A stretch of 64,000 nucleotides of DNA, from contig CAZRQU010000001.1 in the NCBI GenBank assembly GCA_964602485.1, forward strand, positions 62,001 to 126,000, read 5' to 3'. Positions 16,953 through 25,811 of this stretch are shown piece after piece; position 1 is the stretch's first letter, and each line of letters opens with the position of its first letter. The notes beneath the pieces are model-generated. The model did no database searches. It saw nothing but the letters and a program-made list of their open reading frames with translations, and was not told the DNA's origin. Made by a program: the position numbers and the translations under genes. The stretch comes from WJLG01 sp964602485 (GTDB taxonomy: Bacteria > Patescibacteriota > Patescibacteriia > Patescibacteriales > WJLG01).

Positions 16953-18728
16953 ATGCCAGATGCAAAAGAAAATTTATTGGATCTCTTGTTGGAGCACAAG
17001 ATAATAAATGAAAAACAGTATAAGGATATAGCTGGAAAGGCCAAAAAGAGCAACAGAAAAGTGGAGGATATATTGGTGGAGAGGGATATAATGAACATAG
17101 AAGAGGTGGTGAGGTTCAAGGCCAGAATATACAACATTCCTTATCAGTACATAGAAGAGAGCAAAATAACAGAAGAGGCTTTGAATGTTATTCCTTTTGA
17201 GGTGGCCAAGAATTATTCCATAGCCTGCTTTGAAAAGACTGATAACAAGATCAAAGTGGGAATGATAGATCCTTATAATTCAAAGGCTATAGAAGCTGTT
17301 AATTTTTTGGTCAAGGAACAGGGGTTGGTAGCTGAGTTCTACCTGATATCAAAGGATAGTTTGAAGAAAATATTCGATCGTTACGGCAATCTGGAAAAAG
17401 AGATATCGAGTGCCTTGGAGTCCAAGGCGCAAGAAGAGCATAAAGACACTAAAAAAGAAGAAGGATCGGAGGATGTGGAATTATTTTCTTCGGGCGAGGA
17501 CATATCAGAAGCTCCGGTGGCCAGGATAGTTTCGGTGATAATCAGGCATGCGGTAGAAGAAAACGCCAGTGATATACATATAGAGCCAATGCAAAAGGAA
17601 ACCAGGGTCCGCTATCGTGTAGATGGTATATTAAGAACATCCTTGGTTCTGCCTAAAAGCATACACAATTCAGTAGTTGGTCGTGTGAAGGTTTTGGCCA
17701 GAATGAAGATAGATGAGACCAGAGTTCCGCAAGACGGCAGGATAAGACTGGTGATAAACAAAAAACAAATAGACTTCAGGGTCTCGACCATGCCTCTTAT
17801 GGGTCAAGAGAAGGTAGTGATGAGAATATTGAATCTTGGTAAAGGTATACCTAAATTGGAAGAGCTGGGATTTTCTAGTAATAATTTGAGGATAGTCAGT
17901 AGGAACATGAAAAAGACCTTCGGACTTTTATTGGTTACCGGGCCTACTGGATCCGGTAAGTCAACTACTTTAGCTTCTGTACTAAATATACTCAACAAAG
18001 AGCAGGTCAACATAGTTACTTTGGAAGATCCTATTGAATATTATGTAAAAGGGGTCAACCAGTCACAAATAAAACCCAATATCAATTATAGTTTCGCTAA
18101 TGGGCTAAGGTCGATCTTGCGTCAGGATCCCGATATAATCATGGTCGGTGAGATCCGTGATAAAGAAACGGCCGAATTGAGTGTTAATGCCGGTTTGACC
18201 GGTCATTTCGTTCTTTCCACTTTGCATACCAATAATGCTTTGGATGCCATTCCTCGTCTTCAAGATATGGGGGTGGAACCCTTTTTGTTAGGGTCGACCT
18301 TGAACACTATTATTGCCCAGAGACTGGTAAGAAAAATATGTCCGAACTGTAAAAAAGAGGTCAAAATAGACCCTAATCTCATAGAAGTGGTCAAAAAGGA
18401 ACTTAAAGAAGTGCCGGAAGAATTATTACAAGAAAGAACAAGCGGTATATCAGGATTTGATGTGAATAGTCTGGATGAAGCTGTCTTTTATGAGGGGGAA
18501 GGATGTTCTCATTGCGGTAATACCGGCTATAGCGGAAGAACGGCCATTCTTGAGCTTATAGATATAAACGACAATATCAAGGAGGTGATCATGGATAAGT
18601 CCAGATTATTGAAAAAGAAGGATATACAGCAGGATCAGGGCTTCATAACCATGAAACAGGATGGGATAATAAAATGTTTACAAAGTTTGACCACCATCCA
18701 AGAGGTCTTAAGAGTCGTTCAGGAATAA
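16953..18728 (+). CDS. pilB: Type IV pilus extension ATPase
   Basis: PilB hexamers power pilin addition. The 591-residue protein has an N-terminal MshEN/GSPII_E domain (about 1-150), a linker, and the GspE ATPase core: Walker A GPTGSGKSTT, Asp box, Walker B IIMVGEIRDKETAE and His box (GHFVLSTLHTNNA). A four-cysteine zinc site typical of GspE/PilB is present as CPNC and CSHCG, separated by an insertion of about 45 residues. All catalytic residues are intact, in contrast to the PilT-like protein two genes downstream. Confidence 0.95.
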   Translation: MPDAKENLLDLLLEHKIINEKQYKDIAGKAKKSNRKVEDILVERDIMNIEEVVRFKARIYNIPYQYIEESKITEEALNVIPFEVAKNYSIACFEKTDNKIKVGMIDPYNSKAIEAVNFLVKEQGLVAEFYLISKDSLKKIFDRYGNLEKEISSALESKAQEEHKDTKKEEGSEDVELFSSGEDISEAPVARIVSVIIRHAVEENASDIHIEPMQKETRVRYRVDGILRTSLVLPKSIHNSVVGRVKVLARMKIDETRVPQDGRIRLVINKKQIDFRVSTMPLMGQEKVVMRILNLGKGIPKLEELGFSSNNLRIVSRNMKKTFGLLLVTGPTGSGKSTTLASVLNILNKEQVNIVTLEDPIEYYVKGVNQSQIKPNINYSFANGLRSILRQDPDIIMVGEIRDKETAELSVNAGLTGHFVLSTLHTNNALDAIPRLQDMGVEPFLLGSTLNTIIAQRLVRKICPNCKKEVKIDPNLIEVVKKELKEVPEELLQERTSGISGFDVNSLDEAVFYEGEGCSHCGNTGYSGRTAILELIDINDNIKEVIMDKSRLLKKKDIQQDQGFITMKQDGIIKCLQSLTTIQEVLRVVQE

Positions 18729-18729
18729 T

Positions 18730-19125
18730 ATGGATAACAAGAAGAGAAAAATATTATTGGTTGAAGATGATCCCTTTTTTATAGATCTGTATTCTGCTAA
18801 ACTTAAAAAAGGAGGTTTTGATGTGGCGGTGGCGGATGATGAGAGGGAAGGTTTTGAAAAAGCCATCACCGAGAAGCCGGAGGTCATTCTTTTGGATATA
18901 AGTTTGCCTGAGCATGAGGATTTTTGGTTGTTAAAGAAGATAAAAGACAATAAAAAGACCAAAGATGTGCCCGTGATGGTCTTGAGTGATCTTACTAATG
19001 ACAGCGAAATAGCTAAAGCTTTTTCTTTCGGGGCTTGTGATTATCTGGTTAGATCACAGATAGTTTTCAGAGAAGTGATAAACAAGATAAATAGTAATAT
19101 TAAAAAAGAGGATAAAAAGGATTAA
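18730..19125 (+). CDS. Stand-alone CheY-like receiver protein
   Basis: The 131 residues form one receiver domain with no output domain: acidic pocket E12-D13-D14 (LLVEDDPFF), phosphoacceptor D56 in VILLDISLP, and S86 in VMVLSDLT. The conserved lysine after beta-5 is replaced by R108 (DYLVRSQ), which may alter phosphorylation-dependent switching. It sits one base after pilB and one base before the PilT-like gene, inside the pilus operon, so it most likely regulates pilus motor activity in the manner of PilG/PilH-like single-domain regulators. No histidine kinase is in the window. Confidence 0.85.
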   Translation: MDNKKRKILLVEDDPFFIDLYSAKLKKGGFDVAVADDEREGFEKAITEKPEVILLDISLPEHEDFWLLKKIKDNKKTKDVPVMVLSDLTNDSEIAKAFSFGACDYLVRSQIVFREVINKINSNIKKEDKKD

Positions 19126-19126
19126 T

Positions 19127-20179
19127 ATGGAAATAAAATCCGCCTTATTAAAAAAAGTGTTGCCGCAAATGGCGCAAAGGAAGGCCTCTAGTCTTCACCT
19201 ATCCGTTGGTAGTGCTCCTATGATGAGGATATATGGGAGGTTGGTGTCATTGGATGAAGAGGGGGTTATGAAAAGGGACGATATAGAAAAAGTAGTCCAA
19301 TCCTTCATAAAAGAAGAAGAAGTTTTAGAGTTAAAGAAGAAAAGAGAGGTTCTTATGGTTAAGGATTTTGGAGATGATCTGCGTTTTCGGGTTAATATTT
19401 TTTTCCAAAAGAACAACCTTTCCGTATCTTTTAGTTATATCTCTGAAGAGATAAGGGGTTTGGATAGCTTGGGTTTGCCGGAAATATTCAAAAAGAATAT
19501 AAGCTCCAACTCCGGACTTTTAATAGTTGCCGGGCCGAACGATTCTGGTAGGACTTCCACCATAGCCAGCCTGGTAGAAAAGATAAATCTTGAAGAGAAG
19601 AAATTCGGCATTACCTTGGAGAAGCCAATAGAAAGATTCTTTGTCAACAAACAGAGTATAATAGATCAAAGGCAGGTGGGTTCTGATGTTAATTCTTATG
19701 TTGATGGCCTTAAACATTGCTTGGAGGAAGATGTTGATTTTGTTTATATAGATGAGATAAAGGATGGATTTGAAGATGCTTTACCTTTTATACTTGAACT
19801 GTCCTCTGGTAATTGTTTGGTGATAATAGAAGTTAACGGAGAAAGCTCTATTAGAGTATTGGAGAAGATATTGAATACGAATTGTAGTAATTTTTCACGT
19901 GAATCCATACGTTTCTTGTTAGCTGACGTCCTTCTGGGTATAATAGTTCAAAGATTGATCCCTAACCAAAGTGGAGACCTTTCACTGGCTATAGAGGCGT
20001 TATTATCCAACTTTGCGGTAAAATCTCTTATCAGGGAAGGAAAGATATATCAATTAGAGAGCGTTATCCAGAATTCGGCTGAAGAGGGAACAGTAAGCAT
20101 GGAAAAATCCATAAAAGAATTGATAATTTCCGGCAAGGTGGATCCCGGAGAAGTGGAGAATATCAATTTAGAGATATAA
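19127..20179 (+). CDS. PilT-like protein with degenerate ATPase motifs
   Basis: The 350-residue protein has the PilT layout: N-terminal PAS-like domain (SSLHLSVGSAPMMRIYGRL matches the PilT start) and a C-terminal RecA-like core. The Walker A loop reads GPNDSGRT (residues 136-143), with arginine R142 in place of the lysine; the Walker B region is VDFVYIDEIKD, and the His-box segment that in PilT reads GHLVLSTLHT has become GNCLVIIEVNGE, losing both histidines. These changes predict weak or no ATP hydrolysis. It lies between a CheY-like receiver and pilC in one operon, so it may be a regulatory or structural partner of PilB rather than a retraction motor. An intact PilT could be encoded elsewhere. 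Confidence 0.8.
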   Translation: MEIKSALLKKVLPQMAQRKASSLHLSVGSAPMMRIYGRLVSLDEEGVMKRDDIEKVVQSFIKEEEVLELKKKREVLMVKDFGDDLRFRVNIFFQKNNLSVSFSYISEEIRGLDSLGLPEIFKKNISSNSGLLIVAGPNDSGRTSTIASLVEKINLEEKKFGITLEKPIERFFVNKQSIIDQRQVGSDVNSYVDGLKHCLEEDVDFVYIDEIKDGFEDALPFILELSSGNCLVIIEVNGESSIRVLEKILNTNCSNFSRESIRFLLADVLLGIIVQRLIPNQSGDLSLAIEALLSNFAVKSLIREGKIYQLESVIQNSAEEGTVSMEKSIKELIISGKVDPGEVENINLEI

Positions 20180-20182
20180 TTT

Positions 20183-21388
20183 ATGCCAATATTCAGTTAT
20201 AAAGCTTTAGATTTTCGCGGAAAAAAGGTCCAAGGGATGGTCAATGGCTTCAACAGAAGCGCGGCCGCGGAAGCCTTGAGCGAAAGAGGATATGAGGTCC
20301 AGTCTATCACTGATAAGACGGATAGTTTGGAATTGAAGATACTGATGATGATCAATCCGGTGAAGACCAAAGATCTGGTGATCTTTTCCAGACAATTTTC
20401 GGTAATGATATCTGCTAATTTAGCCTTGGTGCAATCTTTAAAGATAGTGGCTGAGCAAACAGAGAACATAACTCTAAAATCAGTGATTTCCGAAGTGGCT
20501 TATGAAGTTGATAGCGGGGCATCATTGTCCAGTGCTTTGGCGAAAAGATCCAAGATCTTTTCGGATTTCTATGTGAATGTCGTTAAGTCAGGTGAGACTT
20601 CAGGTAAATTGGATGAGGTTTTGACCTATTTGGCAGACGAAATGGAAAAGGATCATGATATGATAAGCCAGATCAAGGGAGCTATGATATATCCGGCTTT
20701 CGTTCTTTTTGGGTTGACTGTCGTTGGTGCCATAATGATGATAGTTGTAGTCCCTAAGTTAACTGATATATTGGAACAAACCGGAGGCGATCTGCCAATG
20801 ACCACTCAGATAGTGATGGCTATATCAGGGTTTTTGGTGAATTATTGGGTGTTGTGTTTGATCTTGTTGATAGCGGCTATAATAGGCTTGAGATTTTATA
20901 TAGCCACAGATCAAGGAAAAAGGTATTTTGATATGATAAAATTGAGATTGCCTGTTTTTGGTAAGTTGTTCAGGCATATCTATATGGTTCGTTTCACCAG
21001 ATCCATGGACACTTTGATCTCAGGAGGGGTTAATATAACCAGAGGACTTGAGATAGTTGCTGACGTTATAGGTAACGAGGTTTACAGGGATATAATCAAA
21101 AAGAGTGTCAAAGAGGTCAAAGAAGGTAATCCTTTGTCTTCCGTGTTCGAGAATAGCAGGGAGGTTCCCAGAATGATACCGCAAATGATAAATGTGGGTG
21201 AAAAGACCGGTAAGTTAGATCTGGTCCTAAGGAAGATATCCGATTTTTATACCAGGGAGATCAATAATACTTTGGACAATTTGGTTACTTTGTTGGAGCC
21301 AACTATCATGATAGTCATGGGTGTGGCCGTAGGTGTTATGGTGGCAGCTATAATTATGCCTATGTATAATTTAGCTAGTCAATTCTAG
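20183..21388 (+). CDS. pilC: Type IV pilus inner-membrane platform protein PilC
   Basis: PilC/GspF is the polytopic rotor on which PilB acts. The 401-residue protein begins FSYKALDFRGKKVQGMV, has two GspF domains (FSRQFSVMISANLALVQSLK and FTRSMDTLISGGVNITRGLE), each followed by the VKSGETSGKLDEVL / NVGEKTGKLDLVL motif, and three membrane helices. All family landmarks and full length are present. It is 4 bases after the PilT-like gene. Confidence 0.95.
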   Translation: MPIFSYKALDFRGKKVQGMVNGFNRSAAAEALSERGYEVQSITDKTDSLELKILMMINPVKTKDLVIFSRQFSVMISANLALVQSLKIVAEQTENITLKSVISEVAYEVDSGASLSSALAKRSKIFSDFYVNVVKSGETSGKLDEVLTYLADEMEKDHDMISQIKGAMIYPAFVLFGLTVVGAIMMIVVVPKLTDILEQTGGDLPMTTQIVMAISGFLVNYWVLCLILLIAAIIGLRFYIATDQGKRYFDMIKLRLPVFGKLFRHIYMVRFTRSMDTLISGGVNITRGLEIVADVIGNEVYRDIIKKSVKEVKEGNPLSSVFENSREVPRMIPQMINVGEKTGKLDLVLRKISDFYTREINNTLDNLVTLLEPTIMIVMGVAVGVMVAAIIMPMYNLASQF

Positions 21389-21437
21389 ATAGTCGGTCTT
21401 TGCACTTTTTGTATGTTGATCATCTCAGGTACATCGT

Positions 21438-21932
21438 ATGTCAATATTGATAGATCCTTTTAATAAGGATAAAAATAAAAAAGAAGGCGTTTCTATGAGA
21501 ATGAAAAGTATAGCGATAGTTATAGTTGCCTTTATAGTTGTTCTGGGTCTTTCCTTTTTTTGGCAAAATTCAGATAGTAATAAAAGGGATAGAACTAGGT
21601 TAAACGACCTAAAAGAGGTGAGGGAAGCCTTATTCTTCTACTATAATGAGAATGGATACTATCCTTCTTCGATATCAGATTGGAACACGGACAGGCTCGA
21701 TTATGGGGCCGACCCTAGGACGGGTTCCAGTGATTATGATAATTTAGCCTCTTTAATATCTCACAGAATATCAAAACTGCCCAAGGATCCGCTGAATAAG
21801 GCCAATAGTCCGACTGTGAACAAGAAATATCTTTATCGTTATGTTTCCAGTCCAGATGGTCAAAATTTCGCTATTATATATGAAACAGAAGAGCCTAACG
21901 ATGAATCTCCTATGATCATGGAGGGATGGTAG
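21438..21932 (+). CDS. Pseudopilin-like protein without a class III signal
   Basis: The product has one N-terminal hydrophobic helix (SIAIVIVAFIVVLGLSFFW) and a soluble domain LNDLKEVREALFFYYNENGYYP that closely resembles the alpha-1 C end and loop of GspG-type pseudopilins, ending with KYLYRYVSSPDGQNFAIIYE. It lacks the G/F-T-L-x-E prepilin cleavage motif, so it is probably not processed by PilD. Two starts are possible: 21438, or 21495 (MRMKSIAIV), which has the better Shine-Dalgarno (AAGAAGG). It is likely a minor pilus-associated membrane protein. Confidence 0.6.
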   Translation: MSILIDPFNKDKNKKEGVSMRMKSIAIVIVAFIVVLGLSFFWQNSDSNKRDRTRLNDLKEVREALFFYYNENGYYPSSISDWNTDRLDYGADPRTGSSDYDNLASLISHRISKLPKDPLNKANSPTVNKKYLYRYVSSPDGQNFAIIYETEEPNDESPMIMEGW

Positions 21933-21982
21933 CCAAAAAAAACAAGAGGTGAGCGAATAGTGGGTATTTATAGGTGTAAGTG

Positions 21983-22011
21983 TTGTTTGCTTTTAGCTTG
22001 TGTGTTATAAT
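21983..22011 (+). promoter_or_regulatory. Promoter of the major pilin gene
   Basis: TTGTTT (21983-21988), 17-base spacer and TATAAT (22006-22011) with extended TGt. The pilin ATG at 22102 is preceded by GGAGGTGA (22091-22098), one of the strongest ribosome binding sites in the window, consistent with a highly expressed structural protein. Confidence 0.7.
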
Positions 22012-22101
22012 TATAATATACAAATAATTATTTATCTAAACCCCCATGTTCCACGTTAGCGAATATGAGCTGATGTGGATATGAGAGAGAGGAGGTGAGC
22101 T

Positions 22102-22536
22102 ATGAACAAAAAAGGTTTTACTTTGATCGAATTGCTGGTCGTTATCGCTATTATAGGTATATTGTCGACGCTTTCCGTAATAGCCCTTAATAACGCTAGG
22201 CAAAAATCAAGAGACGCTAGGCGGGTAGCTGACATGAAGCAGGTACAAACCGCTTTAGAGCTTTACTACAATGATGAGAATGGTTATCCGGGAACTGTCA
22301 CTTTTAACGGAACGTCAGCTATTGTTGGCCCGACCAACTCCACTACCTATATGGCTGTGGTCCCGCAAAATCCCCAGCCGTGGGATGATGGGAGTTGCGG
22401 TAACTCCAACTATGTCTATAACGCTTCTTCCACAGGAGCTAGCTCTTATTATATAGACTATTGTTTGGGTAGCGACACCGGAGGAATTGGTGCTGGAGAC
22501 CATAATGCCACACCAGCAGGAATAGCAGATCCATAA
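22102..22536 (+). CDS. Type IV pilin
   Basis: The N-terminus [21 protein letters not shown] is a textbook type IV prepilin (split here: short leader MNKKG, cleavage before F, Glu at +5), to be cut and methylated by the prepilin peptidase at 25.8 kb. The helix continues through [20 protein letters not shown], typical of Patescibacteria pilins, then a short beta domain with two cysteines (near residues 99 and 121) that may form a disulfide. At 144 residues it is a plausible major pilin. Own promoter, strong ribosome binding site and own terminator mark it as separately and strongly expressed. Confidence 0.92.
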   Translation: MNKKGFTLIELLVVIAIIGILSTLSVIALNNARQKSRDARRVADMKQVQTALELYYNDENGYPGTVTFNGTSAIVGPTNSTTYMAVVPQNPQPWDDGSCGNSNYVYNASSTGASSYYIDYCLGSDTGGIGAGDHNATPAGIADP

Positions 22537-22569
22537 AATTCTTAAAAGGCCTGTTAAGAAATTTTTAAG

Positions 22570-22598
22570 GAAGCGGTTTATCCCGCTTCTTTTTTTAT
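22570..22598 (+). terminator. Terminator after the pilin
   Basis: GAAGCGG (22570-22576) / CCGCTTC (22583-22589) with a 6-base loop and a run of eight Ts. Confidence 0.85.
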
Positions 22599-22673
22599 AT
22601 TGAGAGTTCATATTCTTGTAGAGTTATAAGATGTTAATTTTGTATTTTTTAAACCAAATTAACTATTAGAACT

Positions 22674-22708
22674 TTGTTTGCTTGATAATTGTGATATAAT
22701 TTTAATAT
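22674..22708 (+). promoter_or_regulatory. Promoter giving a nearly leaderless transcript for the O-antigen-ligase-like gene
   Basis: TATAAT at 22695-22700 with extended TGa; the best -35 is TTGTTT (22674-22679) at a 15-base spacing. The expected transcription start at about 22707 is only a base or two from the ATG at 22709, and there is no Shine-Dalgarno, so translation is probably leaderless. Confidence 0.5.
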
Positions 22709-24781
22709 ATGGATGATCTAAAGGAAAAAACAGTAAGGGCTAGCGATCATTTGACGGAGTTCTTATTTTTATCCGTTGTTTTTATATTGCCTTTGGCATT
22801 TTCTTGTTTTTTTTGGAACTTTGATGTTTTTGGGTTATTCAAGACATCTATTTTTAGAGGTTTTTCATCCTTGGTTATCTTGTCTTTTTTGTTCAATGTC
22901 TTGGTTAAAGGGAGGTTAAGGTCCATAAAAAATAAGGGAGCGGTCTTATTTTCATTCTTTTTGTCATTGTCTTTTCTTCTCTCAACTGTCTTTTCAGTAG
23001 ATCCTATTGTTTCGTTTTGGGGTGTTTATGGTAAATATCAGGGGTTTTATACCTTAATATCTTATATAGTATTATTTTTATTTTTACTTGTTTGGCTTAA
23101 AGGGCATGGGCAGATAAAAAGGATAATAATAACAACAGTGATATCGTCTTTGTTGGTTTGTGTTTATGGCCTGATCCAATTGTTTGGTTGGGATATTGCT
23201 CCTTGGAAAGAAGCAGCAGAAGATACGGGCAGGATATTTTCTACTATGGGGCAGCCGAATTTTTTAGGACATTTTTTGGCAATGATGATCCCTTTGACCG
23301 TTTATTATGCTTTTTTTGAGGTAGGGAAAGCGAGTTTGCGCCTACCGCTGTTGGTATTATCTATCCTGCAGCTGGTTTGCCTTTTTTTTACTTATAGTCG
23401 GGCGGCCTGGGTGGCCTTATTGTTGTCAGGTTTGTTATTTTTGGTCCTTTATCTTTATTTAAAAAAGGGACGGCGGGCAGGCAGTATATCCGTTATTGTT
23501 ATATTTGTCTTGTTAGCGTCCTTAGTATCTGTTATCGCATTTGAAATTTTGCCTGAACCAAGAACTAGTGATCCTTTGTTAAAGAAAAAGGTTCTAGGTC
23601 TTTTTGATATTGATTCCGGATCAATAGGCTCAAGAACTGGTTACTGGAAAGCTTCCATAGAAGAGATATCAGAGGCATCTTTTCCAAGAAAGGTTTTTGG
23701 ATATGGACCTGATGCTATAAGCGATGTGTTCTTTAGAAGATATGAAAGTTCTTGGTCTATCAGCGAAAGACTGGGAAGATTCCCTCAAAGGGCTCATAAT
23801 TCCTTTTTGGACAATGTTTTGCAATTCGGTTTTTTTGGCTTGGCCGTTTGGGCGATCTTTGCTTTGTACATCATTAGAAGGATACTCCGTTATTTAAAAG
23901 AAAAGAAAGGGGACAGGTATTATGCGCTGGTTCTTGCTTTATCTTTTTGCCTGGCGGTTAATTTTTTCAATGGTCTTTTTAGTTTCTCTCTGGTCGTTAA
24001 TAGCGTTTATTTTTATTTGTTGCTTGGCTTATTGTTTTATTGTCTGGATAATGACGGAGAAGACAGGGTTTGGAATATCTCTTGGCCTAATTGGCTTAGA
24101 GTTGTGGTTGTTTTTCTTTTTTTAATCCTTTTTTCCACAATGGTCTTTTACCATGATATCCGCCCTTTGAAAGCAGACCACCATTATATGCTTTCTATAA
24201 AATTCGATAATAAGAAAGATCATTTTCGATCTTGGTATCATATGCGACAAGCAGTCATTCTTGATCCTGATAATAAGCATTATCTGTACAGTTTTTTTTC
24301 TAAGTCAGTAGAGAACTTAAAAAGGATGGAAGCGGGCGATATGAGAGATGAGGTCGCTCAGGCTGTTTCTTTCTTGACCGATGGTTTTTCAACCGAGTAT
24401 AAGGATCTAAGATACTCCTTGAGCTTAGCGGCAGCCAAAAGTGTTCTTGGCTATTATGGTTATATCGATAAACAAGAGGCTGATTTGGAATATATAAAGT
24501 TAATGGATAGGTATTCTGAGGTTAGCGCTGTTTATAAATATTATGGATTTTTCAATATTAAGATAGGAGAGTATCTTAAGGCTATCGATGCTTTAGAAAA
24601 TGGTATTGACCTTCTACCCCCCTTGAGTGAATTGGAGCAAGATACCGAACGAAAACAGGCCGTGGTTTCCGAGCTGGTTGATATGTATGAAGGACTGGTT
24701 AAGGCCTATGAGAATGTGGGAGAGCAGGAGAGGGCAGATGATTACGATAGAAAGAAAAGATCATTGATAGATGATCTTTAG
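22709..24781 (+). CDS. O-antigen ligase/polymerase-like membrane protein with C-terminal TPR region
   Basis: The 690-residue protein has about 12 membrane helices in residues 15-470 and a large loop with the Wzy_C/PglL-type signature FPQRAHNSFLDNVLQFGFFG and GQPNFLGHFLAM. After the last helix, about 200 residues of helical repeats follow (YSEVSAVYKYYGFFNIKIGE), TPR-like. Such proteins either polymerise/ligate glycans or transfer them to proteins (PglL/PilO-type pilin glycosylation). The gene directly follows the pilin and precedes a GT2 and the prepilin peptidase, which favours, but does not prove, a pilin-glycosylation role. Confidence 0.75.
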   Translation: MDDLKEKTVRASDHLTEFLFLSVVFILPLAFSCFFWNFDVFGLFKTSIFRGFSSLVILSFLFNVLVKGRLRSIKNKGAVLFSFFLSLSFLLSTVFSVDPIVSFWGVYGKYQGFYTLISYIVLFLFLLVWLKGHGQIKRIIITTVISSLLVCVYGLIQLFGWDIAPWKEAAEDTGRIFSTMGQPNFLGHFLAMMIPLTVYYAFFEVGKASLRLPLLVLSILQLVCLFFTYSRAAWVALLLSGLLFLVLYLYLKKGRRAGSISVIVIFVLLASLVSVIAFEILPEPRTSDPLLKKKVLGLFDIDSGSIGSRTGYWKASIEEISEASFPRKVFGYGPDAISDVFFRRYESSWSISERLGRFPQRAHNSFLDNVLQFGFFGLAVWAIFALYIIRRILRYLKEKKGDRYYALVLALSFCLAVNFFNGLFSFSLVVNSVYFYLLLGLLFYCLDNDGEDRVWNISWPNWLRVVVVFLFLILFSTMVFYHDIRPLKADHHYMLSIKFDNKKDHFRSWYHMRQAVILDPDNKHYLYSFFSKSVENLKRMEAGDMRDEVAQAVSFLTDGFSTEYKDLRYSLSLAAAKSVLGYYGYIDKQEADLEYIKLMDRYSEVSAVYKYYGFFNIKIGEYLKAIDALENGIDLLPPLSELEQDTERKQAVVSELVDMYEGLVKAYENVGEQERADDYDRKKRSLIDDL

Positions 24782-24799
24782 AGAGGGCGAATAAGGACA

Positions 24800-25690
24800 A
24801 TGTTTAGCTTGTACAAATTTTTTAGACACTTTATGGATAAAAAAAATGTAAAATATAATATCTCTGCTTGTGTGGTGGTTTGTAATGAGGAAGAGGTCAT
24901 AACCAGATGTCTTGAGAGTATAAAAGAAGTAGTGGATGAGATAAACATTCTTCATGATGGCCCATGTTCTGATAAGACTATTGAAATAGCTCGTCGGTAT
25001 ACTGATAATATATATATGATGGAGAAGAAAGGTTCAGCTCAGCCTCATCGAGCTTATAGCTACGAGATATCAGCTGGACCCTGGATACTGCAGATCGATG
25101 CCGATGAATTTTTGAGCGTTGAAGCGATCGATGATCTTAGGCAATTGACCAAGAATGATAGGGTAAGCGCTTATGAATTATTGTGGCCTTTGTGGGATGG
25201 GCAAAAGCGTTTATCTAGCCAGTGGCCTTATAAGCTTTGTTTGTTCAAGAAAGATGATATATCTTATATAGGGCTTCCTCATTTCAAGCCTTTAGTAAAA
25301 GGAAGGGTAGAGAGGCAGGGGGTTGTGCTAGAACATAGGCCGCGATATAATAATTTCAGTCGAGAGAAATTCTTTGAAAAATGGTTATCTTGGGCCAGAT
25401 TGCATGCCCGGTCCTACCTAAAGGATTTTTCCCAAATACCCAAATTCAATTACTCGGGAAATGATTGGCCTTCCAAGATGGCTCTTAGGAGACGTTTCCC
25501 TTTACTCCTTATACCTTTTGAGTTTCTTATCACCTTCATTAAGGATGTAAGGGTTTTACCTTTGAGACATCTGTTGATATCTTTGAAAGTAGCCTTTATG
25601 TATGCTTGTTATCGAGTAGCTGTCAATTATTATGTATTCAAATATAAAAATATCGATCGTTTTAGCTTAAAGTCCGAAGATCGAAGCTGA
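24800..25690 (+). CDS. Family 2 glycosyltransferase
   Basis: A GT-A fold transferase: ISACVVVCNEEEVITRCLES is the nucleotide-sugar-binding start, ILQIDADEFLSVEAID carries the DxD metal motif, and HDGPCSDKT lies between. The middle and C-terminal part (VLEHRPRYNNFSREKFFEKW) resembles WaaE/KdtX-type transferases. The ATG at 24800 is used, but M12 at 24833 is a possible start. It follows the O-antigen-ligase-like gene by 18 bases, suggesting joint work on a glycan, possibly on the pilus. The sugar and acceptor are unknown. The 121-base gap downstream is AT-rich, with a 12-base palindrome at 25720-25731. Confidence 0.82.
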   Translation: MFSLYKFFRHFMDKKNVKYNISACVVVCNEEEVITRCLESIKEVVDEINILHDGPCSDKTIEIARRYTDNIYMMEKKGSAQPHRAYSYEISAGPWILQIDADEFLSVEAIDDLRQLTKNDRVSAYELLWPLWDGQKRLSSQWPYKLCLFKKDDISYIGLPHFKPLVKGRVERQGVVLEHRPRYNNFSREKFFEKWLSWARLHARSYLKDFSQIPKFNYSGNDWPSKMALRRRFPLLLIPFEFLITFIKDVRVLPLRHLLISLKVAFMYACYRVAVNYYVFKYKNIDRFSLKSEDRS

Positions 25691-25811
25691 CTGCTTTTTT
25701 AAAGAATAGGATTTCCGATCCAATATTGGAATTTTTGATCGTAAAATAGGTGTTTGCAATATGTATAAAAAATTTGAACACTTCGTTAAATAAGATCAAA
25801 GTAATTTTTTT

